Shown piece by piece: positions 1 to 5,632 of a stretch of 7,291 bases of DNA. Origin of the DNA: an uncultured Porphyromonadaceae bacterium (GTDB lineage Bacteria > Bacteroidota > Bacteroidia > Bacteroidales > Muribaculaceae); the NCBI GenBank assembly GCA_900551515.1, contig URWH01000091.1, forward strand, positions 1-7,291, read 5' to 3'. Numbering within the stretch: position 1 is the stretch's first letter; the number at the start of each line of letters is the position of its first letter. The notes beneath the pieces were generated by a model. That model saw only the letters and a program-made list of their open reading frames with translations, was not told where the DNA came from and made no database searches. A program made the translations under genes and the position numbers.

Positions 1-52
1 GTCCATATTTTGTTGTGGACATGAAAAATAATCAAAAAAAGACGGATTAAAA

Positions 53-84
53 TTTGGTTTATATTATAAACCGCATTAAATTTA
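53..84 (+). promoter_or_regulatory. Candidate distal promoter with palindromic operator (P1)
   Basis: TTTG at 53-56 and TAAATTTA at 77-84, 20 bases apart, resemble the Bacteroidetes -33 TTTG and -7 TAnnTTTG boxes (last base A instead of G). The spacer holds a perfect 8-bp inverted repeat around one central base (56-72), whose core TTTATATTATAAAC recurs at 136-149. A dyad overlapping the -33 box is where a small winged-helix repressor such as the one encoded at 792-1073 would be expected to bind. Promoter activity and autoregulation are inference. Confidence 0.4.
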
Positions 85-96
85 CAACCGAATGAG

Positions 97-122
97 GGCG
101 GTAATCGCGAGCCGCCTTTTTT
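97..122 (+). terminator. Short GC-rich hairpin with T tract
   Basis: GGCGG (97-101) pairs with CCGCC (112-116) and is followed directly by six T. This is a classic intrinsic terminator shape with a 10-base loop. It may end a gene lying left of the window. Because it sits between the two palindrome/promoter copies and just downstream of P1, it could also attenuate transcripts from P1 before the gene at 169. Confidence 0.6.
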
Positions 123-135
123 CAGAGAGAAATGA

Positions 136-161
136 TTTATATTATAAACTGATTAATTTTA
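136..161 (+). promoter_or_regulatory. Candidate proximal promoter with second palindrome copy (P2)
   Basis: The 14-base core TTTATATTATAAAC (136-149) exactly repeats 58-71. As in the first copy, a TAnnTTTA box follows a few bases later (TAATTTTA, 154-161; gap 4 bases here, 5 in copy one). No good TTTG lies at the expected -33 place. Transcription from here would begin about at the ATG at 169, giving a leaderless or nearly leaderless message. The shared geometry suggests a duplicated operator/promoter block. Confidence 0.35.
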
Positions 162-168
162 TCAAGAA

Positions 169-795
169 ATGAAAGAAGAAGAGATCAACGAAAAACAGAG
201 TCTTGCAATCATCACGGAGATGATCGCCCGGACGAAAGACCGCTACATCGGCAACGGCAACATCATGCTTCTTTGGGGGTATCTGACTGTTGCGGTAACT
301 ATCCTCGTATGGATAATGCTTGCCACTACTCATCAACCCGTCTGGAACTATCTCTGGTTTCTGATATGGATAGTCGGAGGCATCGCGACACCAATCATGG
401 CTCGCAGGGAGCAGAAGAAATGCGGTGTAAAAAATTATTCTGACCGCATTACATCTCAAATATGGTCGGTCGTCGGCATTATGGGGATCGTTGCAACGGC
501 AATGTGTCTGGGTTTTCAACTGATCGGCGACGTATGCAGCTGGTCGACTATGCTGGCTTTTGCCCTTGTGGTTGTGCCATTGGGAGAGATTGCCCAAGGC
601 ATAATACTGAAAGAGCGGTCGCTGACTGTAGGTGGCATAACCGGTATGGTGATCGGCATATTCACCATGTGTTGCATAGCCGGTGATGTGACACTATACG
701 CCAACTGGTATCTGCCGATGTTCATGGCTGCATTTATAGCAATGTTTGTTGTGCCGGGACATATTATCAATCATAAAGCCAACACTGTTAAATGA
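169..795 (+). CDS. Six-helix inner-membrane protein of unknown function
   Basis: I do not recognise a named family. The 208-residue product begins with a charged cytoplasmic segment (residues 1-28, rich in E and K). Six hydrophobic segments then follow at about 31-53, 59-77, 97-120, 125-147, 151-172 and 179-199, with basic loops (ARREQKK near 78-84, KER at 148-150) that suggest an inside N-terminus. No catalytic motif is visible. The stop overlaps the start of the winged-helix gene at 792 by ATGA, so the two are translationally coupled. Small HTH_34 or PadR-like regulators in Bacteroidetes are often paired with such membrane proteins, so this one may be a sensor, a transporter-like partner or the regulated target. 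The start is the first ATG after the upstream control region; there is no clear Shine-Dalgarno, as is usual in this phylum. Confidence 0.85.
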   Translation: MKEEEINEKQSLAIITEMIARTKDRYIGNGNIMLLWGYLTVAVTILVWIMLATTHQPVWNYLWFLIWIVGGIATPIMARREQKKCGVKNYSDRITSQIWSVVGIMGIVATAMCLGFQLIGDVCSWSTMLAFALVVVPLGEIAQGIILKERSLTVGGITGMVIGIFTMCCIAGDVTLYANWYLPMFMAAFIAMFVVPGHIINHKANTVK

Positions 796-1073
796 AAGAA
801 CTCGATCCGTTGCTTCATTCGCAGTTGCGACTCGCAGTGATGTCGATACTGATGAACGTAGAAGAAGCTGACTTTGTATATCTGCGTGGAAAGACAGAAT
901 CGACTGCCGGTAATCTCAGTGTGCAGCTCGATAAACTGGCAAACGCCGGATACATCACAATGGAGAAAGGGTTTGTCGGTAAGAAAACCCGTACAGCGTG
1001 CCGCGTAACCCAAACAGGACGGAATGCATTTGAAGAATATGTTGAAACCCTGAAAGAGTATCTCAACCTGTGA
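792..1073 (+). CDS. Small winged-helix transcriptional regulator (HTH_34-like)
   Basis: This 93-residue protein is almost only a winged-helix DNA-binding domain. Helix 1 is about residues 7-22 (LLHSQLRLAVMSIL). The helix-turn-helix is about 26-52, with recognition helix TAGNLSVQLDKLANAGYI at 38-55. A basic beta wing follows (KGFVGKKTRTACRVT, 59-73), then the typical TQTGRNAFEEY end. This matches the PF13601 (HTH_34) group related to MarR/PadR repressors, which bind palindromes as dimers. It has no separate ligand domain, so any signal would have to come through the dimer or a partner such as the upstream membrane protein. It overlaps that gene by four bases and is followed by a strong terminator. 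The paired palindromes at 56-72 and 136-149 are candidate binding sites; this is inference. Confidence 0.88.
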   Translation: MKELDPLLHSQLRLAVMSILMNVEEADFVYLRGKTESTAGNLSVQLDKLANAGYITMEKGFVGKKTRTACRVTQTGRNAFEEYVETLKEYLNL

Positions 1074-1114
1074 TTTTTTGCAATTAGTCCGTTTTTTTCC
1101 TTGGTTCAATGTAG

Positions 1115-1170
1115 AAAGAGGGTGTGTCAACACCGGAATGCTATTCCGTTTTGACACGCCCTCTTTGTTT
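1115..1170 (+). terminator. Long two-part hairpin terminator
   Basis: A 16-bp stem (1115-1130 with 1151-1166, one G-U pair) is capped by a second stem CGGAAT/ATTCCG (1134-1139, 1143-1148) with a three-base loop, then GTTTTAT. It closes the membrane-protein/regulator unit. The stem begins AAAG and ends CTTT, so it could also stop transcripts from the opposite side. Confidence 0.85.
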
Positions 1171-1192
1171 TATGATTTAAGCAGATTGTGAA

Positions 1193-1211
1193 AAATAGGC
1201 TGCGCCTATTT
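1193..1211 (-). terminator. Hairpin downstream of the ompA 3' fragment
   Basis: AAATAGGC (1193-1200) and GCCTATTT (1204-1211) form an 8-bp stem with a three-base loop. On the minus strand the stem runs into a short T tract (from A at 1191-1195). It lies 49 bases past the stop codon of the ompA remnant, so it may be that gene's former terminator. The same two arms recur at 6000-6007 and 6028-6035 beyond the intact ompA gene. Confidence 0.5.
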
Positions 1212-1256
1212 GACCTGCCTCCTGATATAAAAAACTGTTGATTGTGGATCTCGGAG

Positions 1257-1331
1257 GACTTATTTGGTGTCGTCGGTTTCAGGCGCTTTATTGATGAGAT
1301 CCATAAACTGGTCGAGGCTGGGTGTGATGAT
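1257..1331 (-). pseudogene. Detached 3' end of an OmpA-family gene (last 24 codons)
   Basis: Read on the minus strand from 1331, the codons give IITPSLDQFMDLINKAPETDDTK and a TAA stop at 1260-1262. They match the C-terminus of the OmpA-family protein encoded at 6175-7005 with one amino-acid change (D to N). Of eight base differences, seven are third-position changes, and all but one of these put A or T where the intact gene has C or G. That pattern means the copy diverged while still under selection in a lower-GC background and did not decay here. Upstream of 1331 the similarity stops and the reading frame no longer fits OmpA. Weak similarity continues about 25 bases past the stop, so the 3' flank came along. 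Confidence 0.8.
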
Positions 1332-1692
1332 TAGTCGCTGGTTGATAGTGTGGTTGAGGTTCTGCTACGAGAGAAGAATTGTCACTATGATCCGGGGGTA
1401 TATCGGTATTCGGTACTGACTGCACATGCGTATCTACCGGGGTTATTTCCTCGCCGTCCTTTTCGTCGTGTTTTGGAGCAAGTTCAGCAGTTATCTTCCT
1501 GTCGAGGGTGGCATGGTCGGATTTTAGCTGTTTTAGTTCTTCTTCCGTGCCCCATGTCTTAGACACGATGGCTTCAAATTGTAGGACATCGGCATTCATC
1601 CTTTCAATCGCTGTCTCGTTGTTAGCGAAGTTATGGTGATTGTCTGTTGCAAGTAGCGTGAATAACTGGCGTCTGGAGAGGGATTTTACTTC
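1288..1692 (-). pseudogene. Fragment resembling the C-terminus of a conjugative-element DNA methylase/helicase
   Basis: On the minus strand a frame is open from a stop at 1705-1707 down to 1288. It has no start before the Met at 1597-1599, so the N-terminal part is missing. The translation contains SRRQLFTLLATDNHH, then ETAIERMNADVLQFEAI, then a segment around TWGTEEELKQLKSDHATLDRKI and a polar tail rich in D, E, P and H. The pattern W..EEEL..LK....LDRKI is what I recall from the end of the very large SNF2/N-6 adenine methylase proteins of Bacteroidales conjugative transposons; this is recall, not a search. Its last 14 or so residues are read out of frame through the ompA remnant. It is a scrap left by a mobile element, not a working 103-residue protein. 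Confidence 0.5.
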
Positions 1693-1735
1693 AAAAACAG
1701 CCGGTCATTATAAGAAATCCTAATATGACCGGCTG
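1693..1735 (-). terminator. Terminator of the hydrolase operon
   Basis: An 11-bp perfect stem (1698-1708 with 1725-1735) lies 23 bases past the stop of the hydrolase gene. On the minus strand it is followed by TTTTT (A at 1693-1697). It ends the three-gene minus-strand operon and overlaps the start of the methylase-like fragment. Confidence 0.88.
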
Positions 1736-1758
1736 ATTGTTTAGTTGCGATAAATGAT

Positions 1759-2832
1759 TTATTTCATCTGGGTTGTATAGAATGTTGCAATCTGGTTGAA
1801 CGGTATCTTTTCGAGATTGTCGTAAAGATCGCAATGGTTGGCGTCGGCAACGATAAGAAGCTCTTTGTTATTGCCATGCAGTTTTGAGAAAGCGGTTTTG
1901 CCCATATAGAGCGAATGGGCCTTCTCGCCATGCACGACCATCACTGCGTTGCGTATCTCACTTGCGCGGGTAAGTAATGGAAAATTGATAAACGGGAGGT
2001 TGGATGTGAAGTTCCAGCCATCGGTAGAGTTGCCTGACCGAGGATGAAATCCGCGCGGAGTCTTGTAGTAGTCGTAATATTCTTTTACAAACTGCGGAGC
2101 ATCGGCAGGAAGCGGGTCTACTACACCTCCGGCACGTTTATAGAAACCGTTGCGGTAATCCTCGGTGCGCTGTGCGGTCATTGCCTCCAGCATCTTGTAG
2201 CGAGCATCCGGGTTGTCGTTGGCATCAAAATAACCGTTTGAGGTGCAACGGCTGATGTCATACATTGTAGAAGCGACTGTGGCTTTAATACGAGGGTCGT
2301 TGGCGGCGGCATTGATGGCGAAACCTCCGAAACCGCAAATGCCGAGTATGCCGATGCGGTCGGCATCAACATCGGGCTGAACCGACAGAAAATCAACGGC
2401 AGCCGAGAAATCCTCGGTATTGATGTCTGGCGAAGCCACGCGACGGGGCATGCCTCCGCTTTCGCCGGTGAAGGAGGGATCGAAGGCGATAGTTAGAAAT
2501 CCACGCTCGGCAAGTTGCTGTGCATACAGCCCGCTTGACTGTTCTTTCACCGCTCCGAAAGGCCCGCTGATAGCTATTGCCGGCAGTCTGCCCTCGGCAC
2601 CTTTGGGTTTGTACATATCGGCTGCAAGTGTCACGCCATAGCGGTTGACAAATGTTACCTTGCGATGTTCCACCTTGTCGCTCTTTGGGAATGTCTTGTC
2701 CCATTCCTGCGTCAGTTGAAGTTGCTCCACAGGAGCTAAGGAAGTGTTTGTGTTGGGATTGTTCATATCTTGAGAATTTGCAGTAAAAAACGTTGCTGCG
2801 CATATTACTGCCGATAAAAATGTTTTGTTCAT
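1759..2832 (-). CDS. Exported alpha/beta hydrolase with Cys nucleophile elbow
   Basis: A 357-residue protein with a cleavable signal peptide (residues 1-20, MNKTFLSAVICAATFFTANS), so probably periplasmic. The alpha/beta-hydrolase fold starts near residue 58 (VTFVNRYGVTLAADMYKP). It shows SGPFGAVKEQ at 89-98 (oxyanion region), the nucleophile elbow GICGFGG at 164-170 with Cys166 in the Ser place, VHGEKAHS at 300-307 as the likely acid-loop region, and His333 in ADANHCDLYD as the catalytic His. Cys at the elbow recalls dienelactone hydrolase; the overall layout fits the COG1073-type hydrolases often annotated as dienelactone-hydrolase-like. The substrate is unknown. It is the last gene of the operon, 8 bases after the cyclophilin-like gene, and has a strong terminator behind it. 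Confidence 0.88.
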   Translation of the reverse strand: MNKTFLSAVICAATFFTANSQDMNNPNTNTSLAPVEQLQLTQEWDKTFPKSDKVEHRKVTFVNRYGVTLAADMYKPKGAEGRLPAIAISGPFGAVKEQSSGLYAQQLAERGFLTIAFDPSFTGESGGMPRRVASPDINTEDFSAAVDFLSVQPDVDADRIGILGICGFGGFAINAAANDPRIKATVASTMYDISRCTSNGYFDANDNPDARYKMLEAMTAQRTEDYRNGFYKRAGGVVDPLPADAPQFVKEYYDYYKTPRGFHPRSGNSTDGWNFTSNLPFINFPLLTRASEIRNAVMVVHGEKAHSLYMGKTAFSKLHGNNKELLIVADANHCDLYDNLEKIPFNQIATFYTTQMK

Positions 2833-2840
2833 TCCATTTA

Positions 2841-3410
2841 CTATTTTTCTATGAATACTTTTTTGCCGTTGACAATATAGACGCCAGCCGCTATGATTTC
2901 TTTCAAGCGGTTGCCTTTAAGGTCGTATATGATGACGTCTTTGCCATTGTCGACTTTTACCTCGCCGATACCGGAGGCTGACGATAGCGATAAGGTCGCT
3001 TCCACATTGCCGTTTCCAAGAAACTCTTTCAAAGAAGACGCCGTAACGCCGTCAATCCTGCCCAGAGGGGTATAGCTCCAAGAATTCGAGCCATAGAATA
3101 TTACCATATTACGACCCTGATACAGCATTATATCACCGGGGACAGTCGTTATGTGCGTATCCGATGCGGGTAAAGGCTGAGGCAAAGCTCCGACTTTTTC
3201 AAATCCGACATAATCCGACATATTGATTGTTATCGGGCCATCGTTCAAGAGGCCAACCAGACTGTGGGTAGCCTCGTTATCTGCTAACGAAACTGTGAGA
3301 GTCCGGTTTCCGACATTGAGGTGAATTTTTGTCTGTGCATTTGCCGTCATAGATGTTGCCAGTGAAAGAATTATCAGAAACGTTTTGATTATTCGATGAG
3401 CTGCCGTCAT
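2841..3410 (-). CDS. Exported cyclophilin-like fold protein with C-terminal sorting-like tail
   Basis: The 189-residue product has a signal peptide (1-25, ending TANA before Q26). The domain at about 27-138 fits the Cyclophil_like2 family (PF18050): TKIHLNVGNRTLTVSLADN near the start, SDYVGFEKVGALPQPLP at 65-81, and PGDIMLYQGRNMVIFYGSNSWSYTPLGRIDG at 91-121 in several recognisable blocks. This fold resembles cyclophilin but is not known to be a prolyl isomerase; its role is unknown. The last 40 residues (IYDLKGNRLKE, then GVYIVNGKKVFIEK) look like the short beta-rich tail found at the end of many secreted Bacteroidetes proteins, similar to type IX sorting domains. It lies 8 bases after the flavodoxin gene and 8 bases before the hydrolase gene, so the three are co-transcribed. 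Confidence 0.87.
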   Translation of the reverse strand: MTAAHRIIKTFLIILSLATSMTANAQTKIHLNVGNRTLTVSLADNEATHSLVGLLNDGPITINMSDYVGFEKVGALPQPLPASDTHITTVPGDIMLYQGRNMVIFYGSNSWSYTPLGRIDGVTASSLKEFLGNGNVEATLSLSSASGIGEVKVDNGKDVIIYDLKGNRLKEIIAAGVYIVNGKKVFIEK

Positions 3411-3418
3411 ACTGTATG

Positions 3419-4006
3419 TTATTTCAGACTGTCAATCCAATTTTTTATCTGTTGTTCATTCATTCCGTTGAGCACCTTGCCTGGCTTGAAGATTGCCTTG
3501 GGAGCCGAAACACGCAGGTCTTTCTCCGTATCTCCATATTCGCTTCCACCCGATGTGGCGAAAGGGATGATGGTCTTGCCGGAAGTGTCATACTGCTCAA
3601 GGAAAGTATTGACAATTGTAGGAGCGGTAAACCACCAGATCGGGAATCCGAGATAGATGGTGTCGTATTTCTCGAAGTTTTCAACCTTGTCTTTAACTTC
3701 CGGACGAGTGCTTCGGTCTTTCGACTCGCGGGTACCGCGTGCGCTCTCGTTCCAGCCGTCGAGGTCCTCTTCGGTATAGACATTGACCGGTGTTATTTCA
3801 AACAAATCGCCGCCGGTGACAGACACGATTCTCTCCGCAACTGCCTTTGTATGCCCCTGTGCAGAGAAATAAGCCACTAATATTTTCGGCTCAGTTGCCT
3901 TTTCCGAACCGTTCTCTGACGAATTTTTCGGTGTGCAGGATGCGAAAGAGGCAAGCGCAGTCAGCATGAGGACTGCCGAGATGATAAATTTGATTCCTGT
4001 TCTCAT
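3419..4006 (-). CDS. Flavodoxin-family lipoprotein
   Basis: A 195-residue flavodoxin (Flavodoxin_4-like) with a lipoprotein signal peptide: basic start MRTGIK, hydrophobic stretch 8-20 and lipobox FASC with Cys24 as the lipidated residue. A short polar linker follows (25-40). The FMN phosphate loop is FSAQGHT (47-53) after strand KILVAY, and GFPIWWF at 120-126 supplies the aromatic residues that stack on the flavin. The later TSGGSEYGDT (151-160) is the third FMN-contacting loop. Flavodoxins usually carry electrons in the cytoplasm; this one should be anchored to a membrane facing the periplasm, so it would need FMN and a reductant there. First gene of the minus-strand operon, divergent from the AraC-family regulator. 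Confidence 0.9.
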   Translation of the reverse strand: MRTGIKFIISAVLMLTALASFASCTPKNSSENGSEKATEPKILVAYFSAQGHTKAVAERIVSVTGGDLFEITPVNVYTEEDLDGWNESARGTRESKDRSTRPEVKDKVENFEKYDTIYLGFPIWWFTAPTIVNTFLEQYDTSGKTIIPFATSGGSEYGDTEKDLRVSAPKAIFKPGKVLNGMNEQQIKNWIDSLK

Positions 4007-4031
4007 ATTTCAGACGATATTTTTACAAGTG

Positions 4032-4063
4032 CAAAATTAGATATTCTCCGTTTTTTGCGCTTA
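4032..4063 (-). promoter_or_regulatory. Candidate promoter of the flavodoxin operon
   Basis: On the minus strand TAATTTTG (4039 down to 4032) is a perfect match to the Bacteroidetes -7 box TAnnTTTG, 25 bases before the ATG at 4006. At the -33 position, about 4060-4063 for a 20-base spacer, there is no TTTG. A good -7 box with no -33 box is typical of a promoter that needs an activator, and the proximal AraC-type repeat (from 4059) covers exactly this place. Confidence 0.5.
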
Positions 4064-4097
4064 CCACTATTATGGCGAAGCCTACCATCATTTATGA
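4059..4097. promoter_or_regulatory. Tandem AraC-type operator half-sites, 21 bp apart
   Basis: GCTTACCACTATT begins at 4059 and GCCTACCATCATT begins at 4080: 10 of 13 bases match, and all three differences are C/T exchanges. Beyond this, TATGG and TATGA continue the match with a one-base gap. The 21-bp period is two helical turns, the arrangement used by AraC-family dimers at direct-repeat sites. The pair lies between the regulator gene and the flavodoxin operon, with the proximal copy over the weak -33 place of the flavodoxin promoter. Binding by the regulator encoded at 4138 is inference. Confidence 0.5.
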
Positions 4098-4125
4098 TGA
4101 CGATGAAAATTAGACTTTTAATGCT

Positions 4126-4133
4126 TAAATTTG
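4126..4133 (+). promoter_or_regulatory. -7 box of the AraC-family regulator gene
   Basis: TAAATTTG perfectly fits TAnnTTTG and ends only four bases before the ATG at 4138, which would put the transcript start at or next to the start codon (a leaderless message). No TTTG is seen at the -33 position. Position relative to the start codon is observed; promoter use is inferred. Confidence 0.45.
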
Positions 4134-4137
4134 CAAC

Positions 4138-5052
4138 ATGAAAACGACAGAAACTATAAAACTTGATTCGATAGATGCCTATAACCGGCTGTACGGGCTT
4201 ACTACATATCATCCGCTTGTGACAGTCATTGACCTGAAGAAAGCTACAAAACGATTCGACAGGTTGATAATGGACTATGGTGTCTATGCTCTATATCTGA
4301 AAAACGGTGTAAACTGCTCGCTGAAATACGGGCGGCAATACTACGATTATCAGGAGGGTACCGTGGTCTGCTTTTCGCCCGGTCAGGTTATAGACGTTGA
4401 CAGCACAGACGAGCCTCTTGCTCCCGATGTGGTGGGCCTGATGTTTCATCCCGACCTGATATACGGTACGCCGCTTGCCGAAAAAATCGGCAGGTTCGGT
4501 TATTTCGGATATTCGCAGAAAGAGGCCCTGCATCTTTCGGATAAGGAGAAGGAGATTTTTATGGACTGTCTCGAAAAAATCAGAGAGGAAACCGAACATC
4601 CTGTCGACACACATTCCGCTGACCTGATATCGGCAAACATTCAGGTATTGCTTGAATATCTCAGCCGCTTCTATGATCGTCAGTTCATAACCCGTCACAA
4701 AGCCAATTCATCGGTAGTAGCCAATTTTGAGAAGGAGTTATCGGAAATTTATTCCGGTCGCACTGTATTGACGGAAATCCCGAAAGTATCCTACTTTGCG
4801 GAAAAAGCCAGTCTGACACCCGGTTATTTCGGCGACCTCATAAAACGGGAAACCGGAAGCACACCTCAGGAAATTATCTCATTGCGGATAATAGCCGAGG
4901 CAAAACGTCGTCTTGCAGCGACAGATAATGACATAAGCATCATCGCTTATGACCTTGGCTTCCAGTATCCACAGCATTTTACTCGACTGTTCAAGCGCGT
5001 CACCGGCAAAAGCCCGAGCGCGTTCAGAAACGAATTTCTGTCCAATAATTGA
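4138..5052 (+). CDS. AraC-family transcriptional regulator
   Basis: 304 residues. The N-terminal part (about 25-180) is a cupin-like sensing domain of the AraC_binding type, recognisable by GVYALYLKNGVNCSLKYG and EGTVVCFSPGQVIDV (73-87), followed by an alpha-helical linker. The C-terminal DNA-binding domain (about 200-304) has both helix-turn-helix units: VSYFAEKASLTPGYFGDLIKRE (about 217-238) and ISIIAYDLGFQYPQHFTRLFKR (267-287), ending with the family signature RVTGKSPSAFR. The gene is divergent from the flavodoxin operon and is followed six bases later by the acetyltransferase gene, so it probably controls both arms through the tandem sites at 4059-4097. The next possible start (Met45) would cut the cupin domain, so 4138 is preferred. 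The effector is unknown. Confidence 0.93.
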   Translation: MKTTETIKLDSIDAYNRLYGLTTYHPLVTVIDLKKATKRFDRLIMDYGVYALYLKNGVNCSLKYGRQYYDYQEGTVVCFSPGQVIDVDSTDEPLAPDVVGLMFHPDLIYGTPLAEKIGRFGYFGYSQKEALHLSDKEKEIFMDCLEKIREETEHPVDTHSADLISANIQVLLEYLSRFYDRQFITRHKANSSVVANFEKELSEIYSGRTVLTEIPKVSYFAEKASLTPGYFGDLIKRETGSTPQEIISLRIIAEAKRRLAATDNDISIIAYDLGFQYPQHFTRLFKRVTGKSPSAFRNEFLSNN

Positions 5053-5058
5053 TAAAAT

Positions 5059-5622
5059 ATGACCCCACAGGAATATAACGCATATATTGAGGAACACGGG
5101 ACGGTGATTAACAATTCCGAAGAACACCTGTTCATGCACCGGGCTTCACAGGATGCGATACGAATCACAACGGAAATAAACAGCATCTATCACACACCCG
5201 ATGAATTGCGCGTGTTGCTGTCGCAGCTTACCGGTTACGAGATTGACAAAACGGTAGGTCTGTTCCCGCCGATATATACCGACTATGGCAAGAATCTGCA
5301 CCTTGGCAAGAACGTGTTTATCAACATGGGCTGCAAGTTTCAGGATCAGGGCGGTATCTTTATCGGCAATGGTGCGCTGATAGGCCACAATTGCATGATG
5401 GCGACAATAAATCACGACCCCGATCCGGCAAAGCGCGGCTCAATGACATTCAAGCCTATACACATCGGCAAGGATGTCTGGATCGGAGCCAATGTAACCA
5501 TTACTCCGGGTGTGACGATAGGCGACGGAGCAATCATAGCCGCCGGAGCTGTGGTGACAAAGGATGTGGAGCCGCGCACTATCGTCGGTGGCGTACCGGC
5601 GAAGTTCATCAAGAAAATCTAA
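5059..5622 (+). CDS. Hexapeptide-repeat O-acetyltransferase (maltose/galactoside acetyltransferase type)
   Basis: 187 residues, the usual length for the Maa/LacA group of acetyl-CoA-dependent sugar O-acetyltransferases. An N-terminal helical cap (about 1-60) precedes [20 protein letters not shown] (70-89), the typical entry to a left-handed beta helix. Repeats such as [12 protein letters not shown] (100-111) and [37 protein letters not shown] (134-170, several hexapeptide turns) build the helix. It closes with the family ending [11 protein letters not shown]. His119 in ATINHD is the likely catalytic base. Such enzymes are trimeric and cytoplasmic; the true acceptor is not predictable, and related xenobiotic acetyltransferases share the fold. 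Co-transcribed with the AraC gene (6-base gap) and followed 10 bases later by the broken reductase gene. Confidence 0.92.
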   Translation: MTPQEYNAYIEEHGTVINNSEEHLFMHRASQDAIRITTEINSIYHTPDELRVLLSQLTGYEIDKTVGLFPPIYTDYGKNLHLGKNVFINMGCKFQDQGGIFIGNGALIGHNCMMATINHDPDPAKRGSMTFKPIHIGKDVWIGANVTITPGVTIGDGAIIAAGAVVTKDVEPRTIVGGVPAKFIKKI

Positions 5623-5632
5623 ACTCAAAAAT

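Noticed and set aside
1..20. Hairpin GTCCA...TGGAC at the window start
   Set aside because: Only a 5-bp stem with a 10-base loop and no T tract; the context to the left is not visible.
1350..1562. Plus-strand open frame of 70 codons
   Set aside because: It lies antisense to the methylase-like fragment, has no recognisable domain and no control signals; a shadow frame.
1288..1599. The same minus-strand frame as a free-standing 103-residue protein
   Set aside because: The frame is open upstream of its Met with continuing family-like sequence, and its end is out-of-frame ompA; better read as a chimeric remnant.
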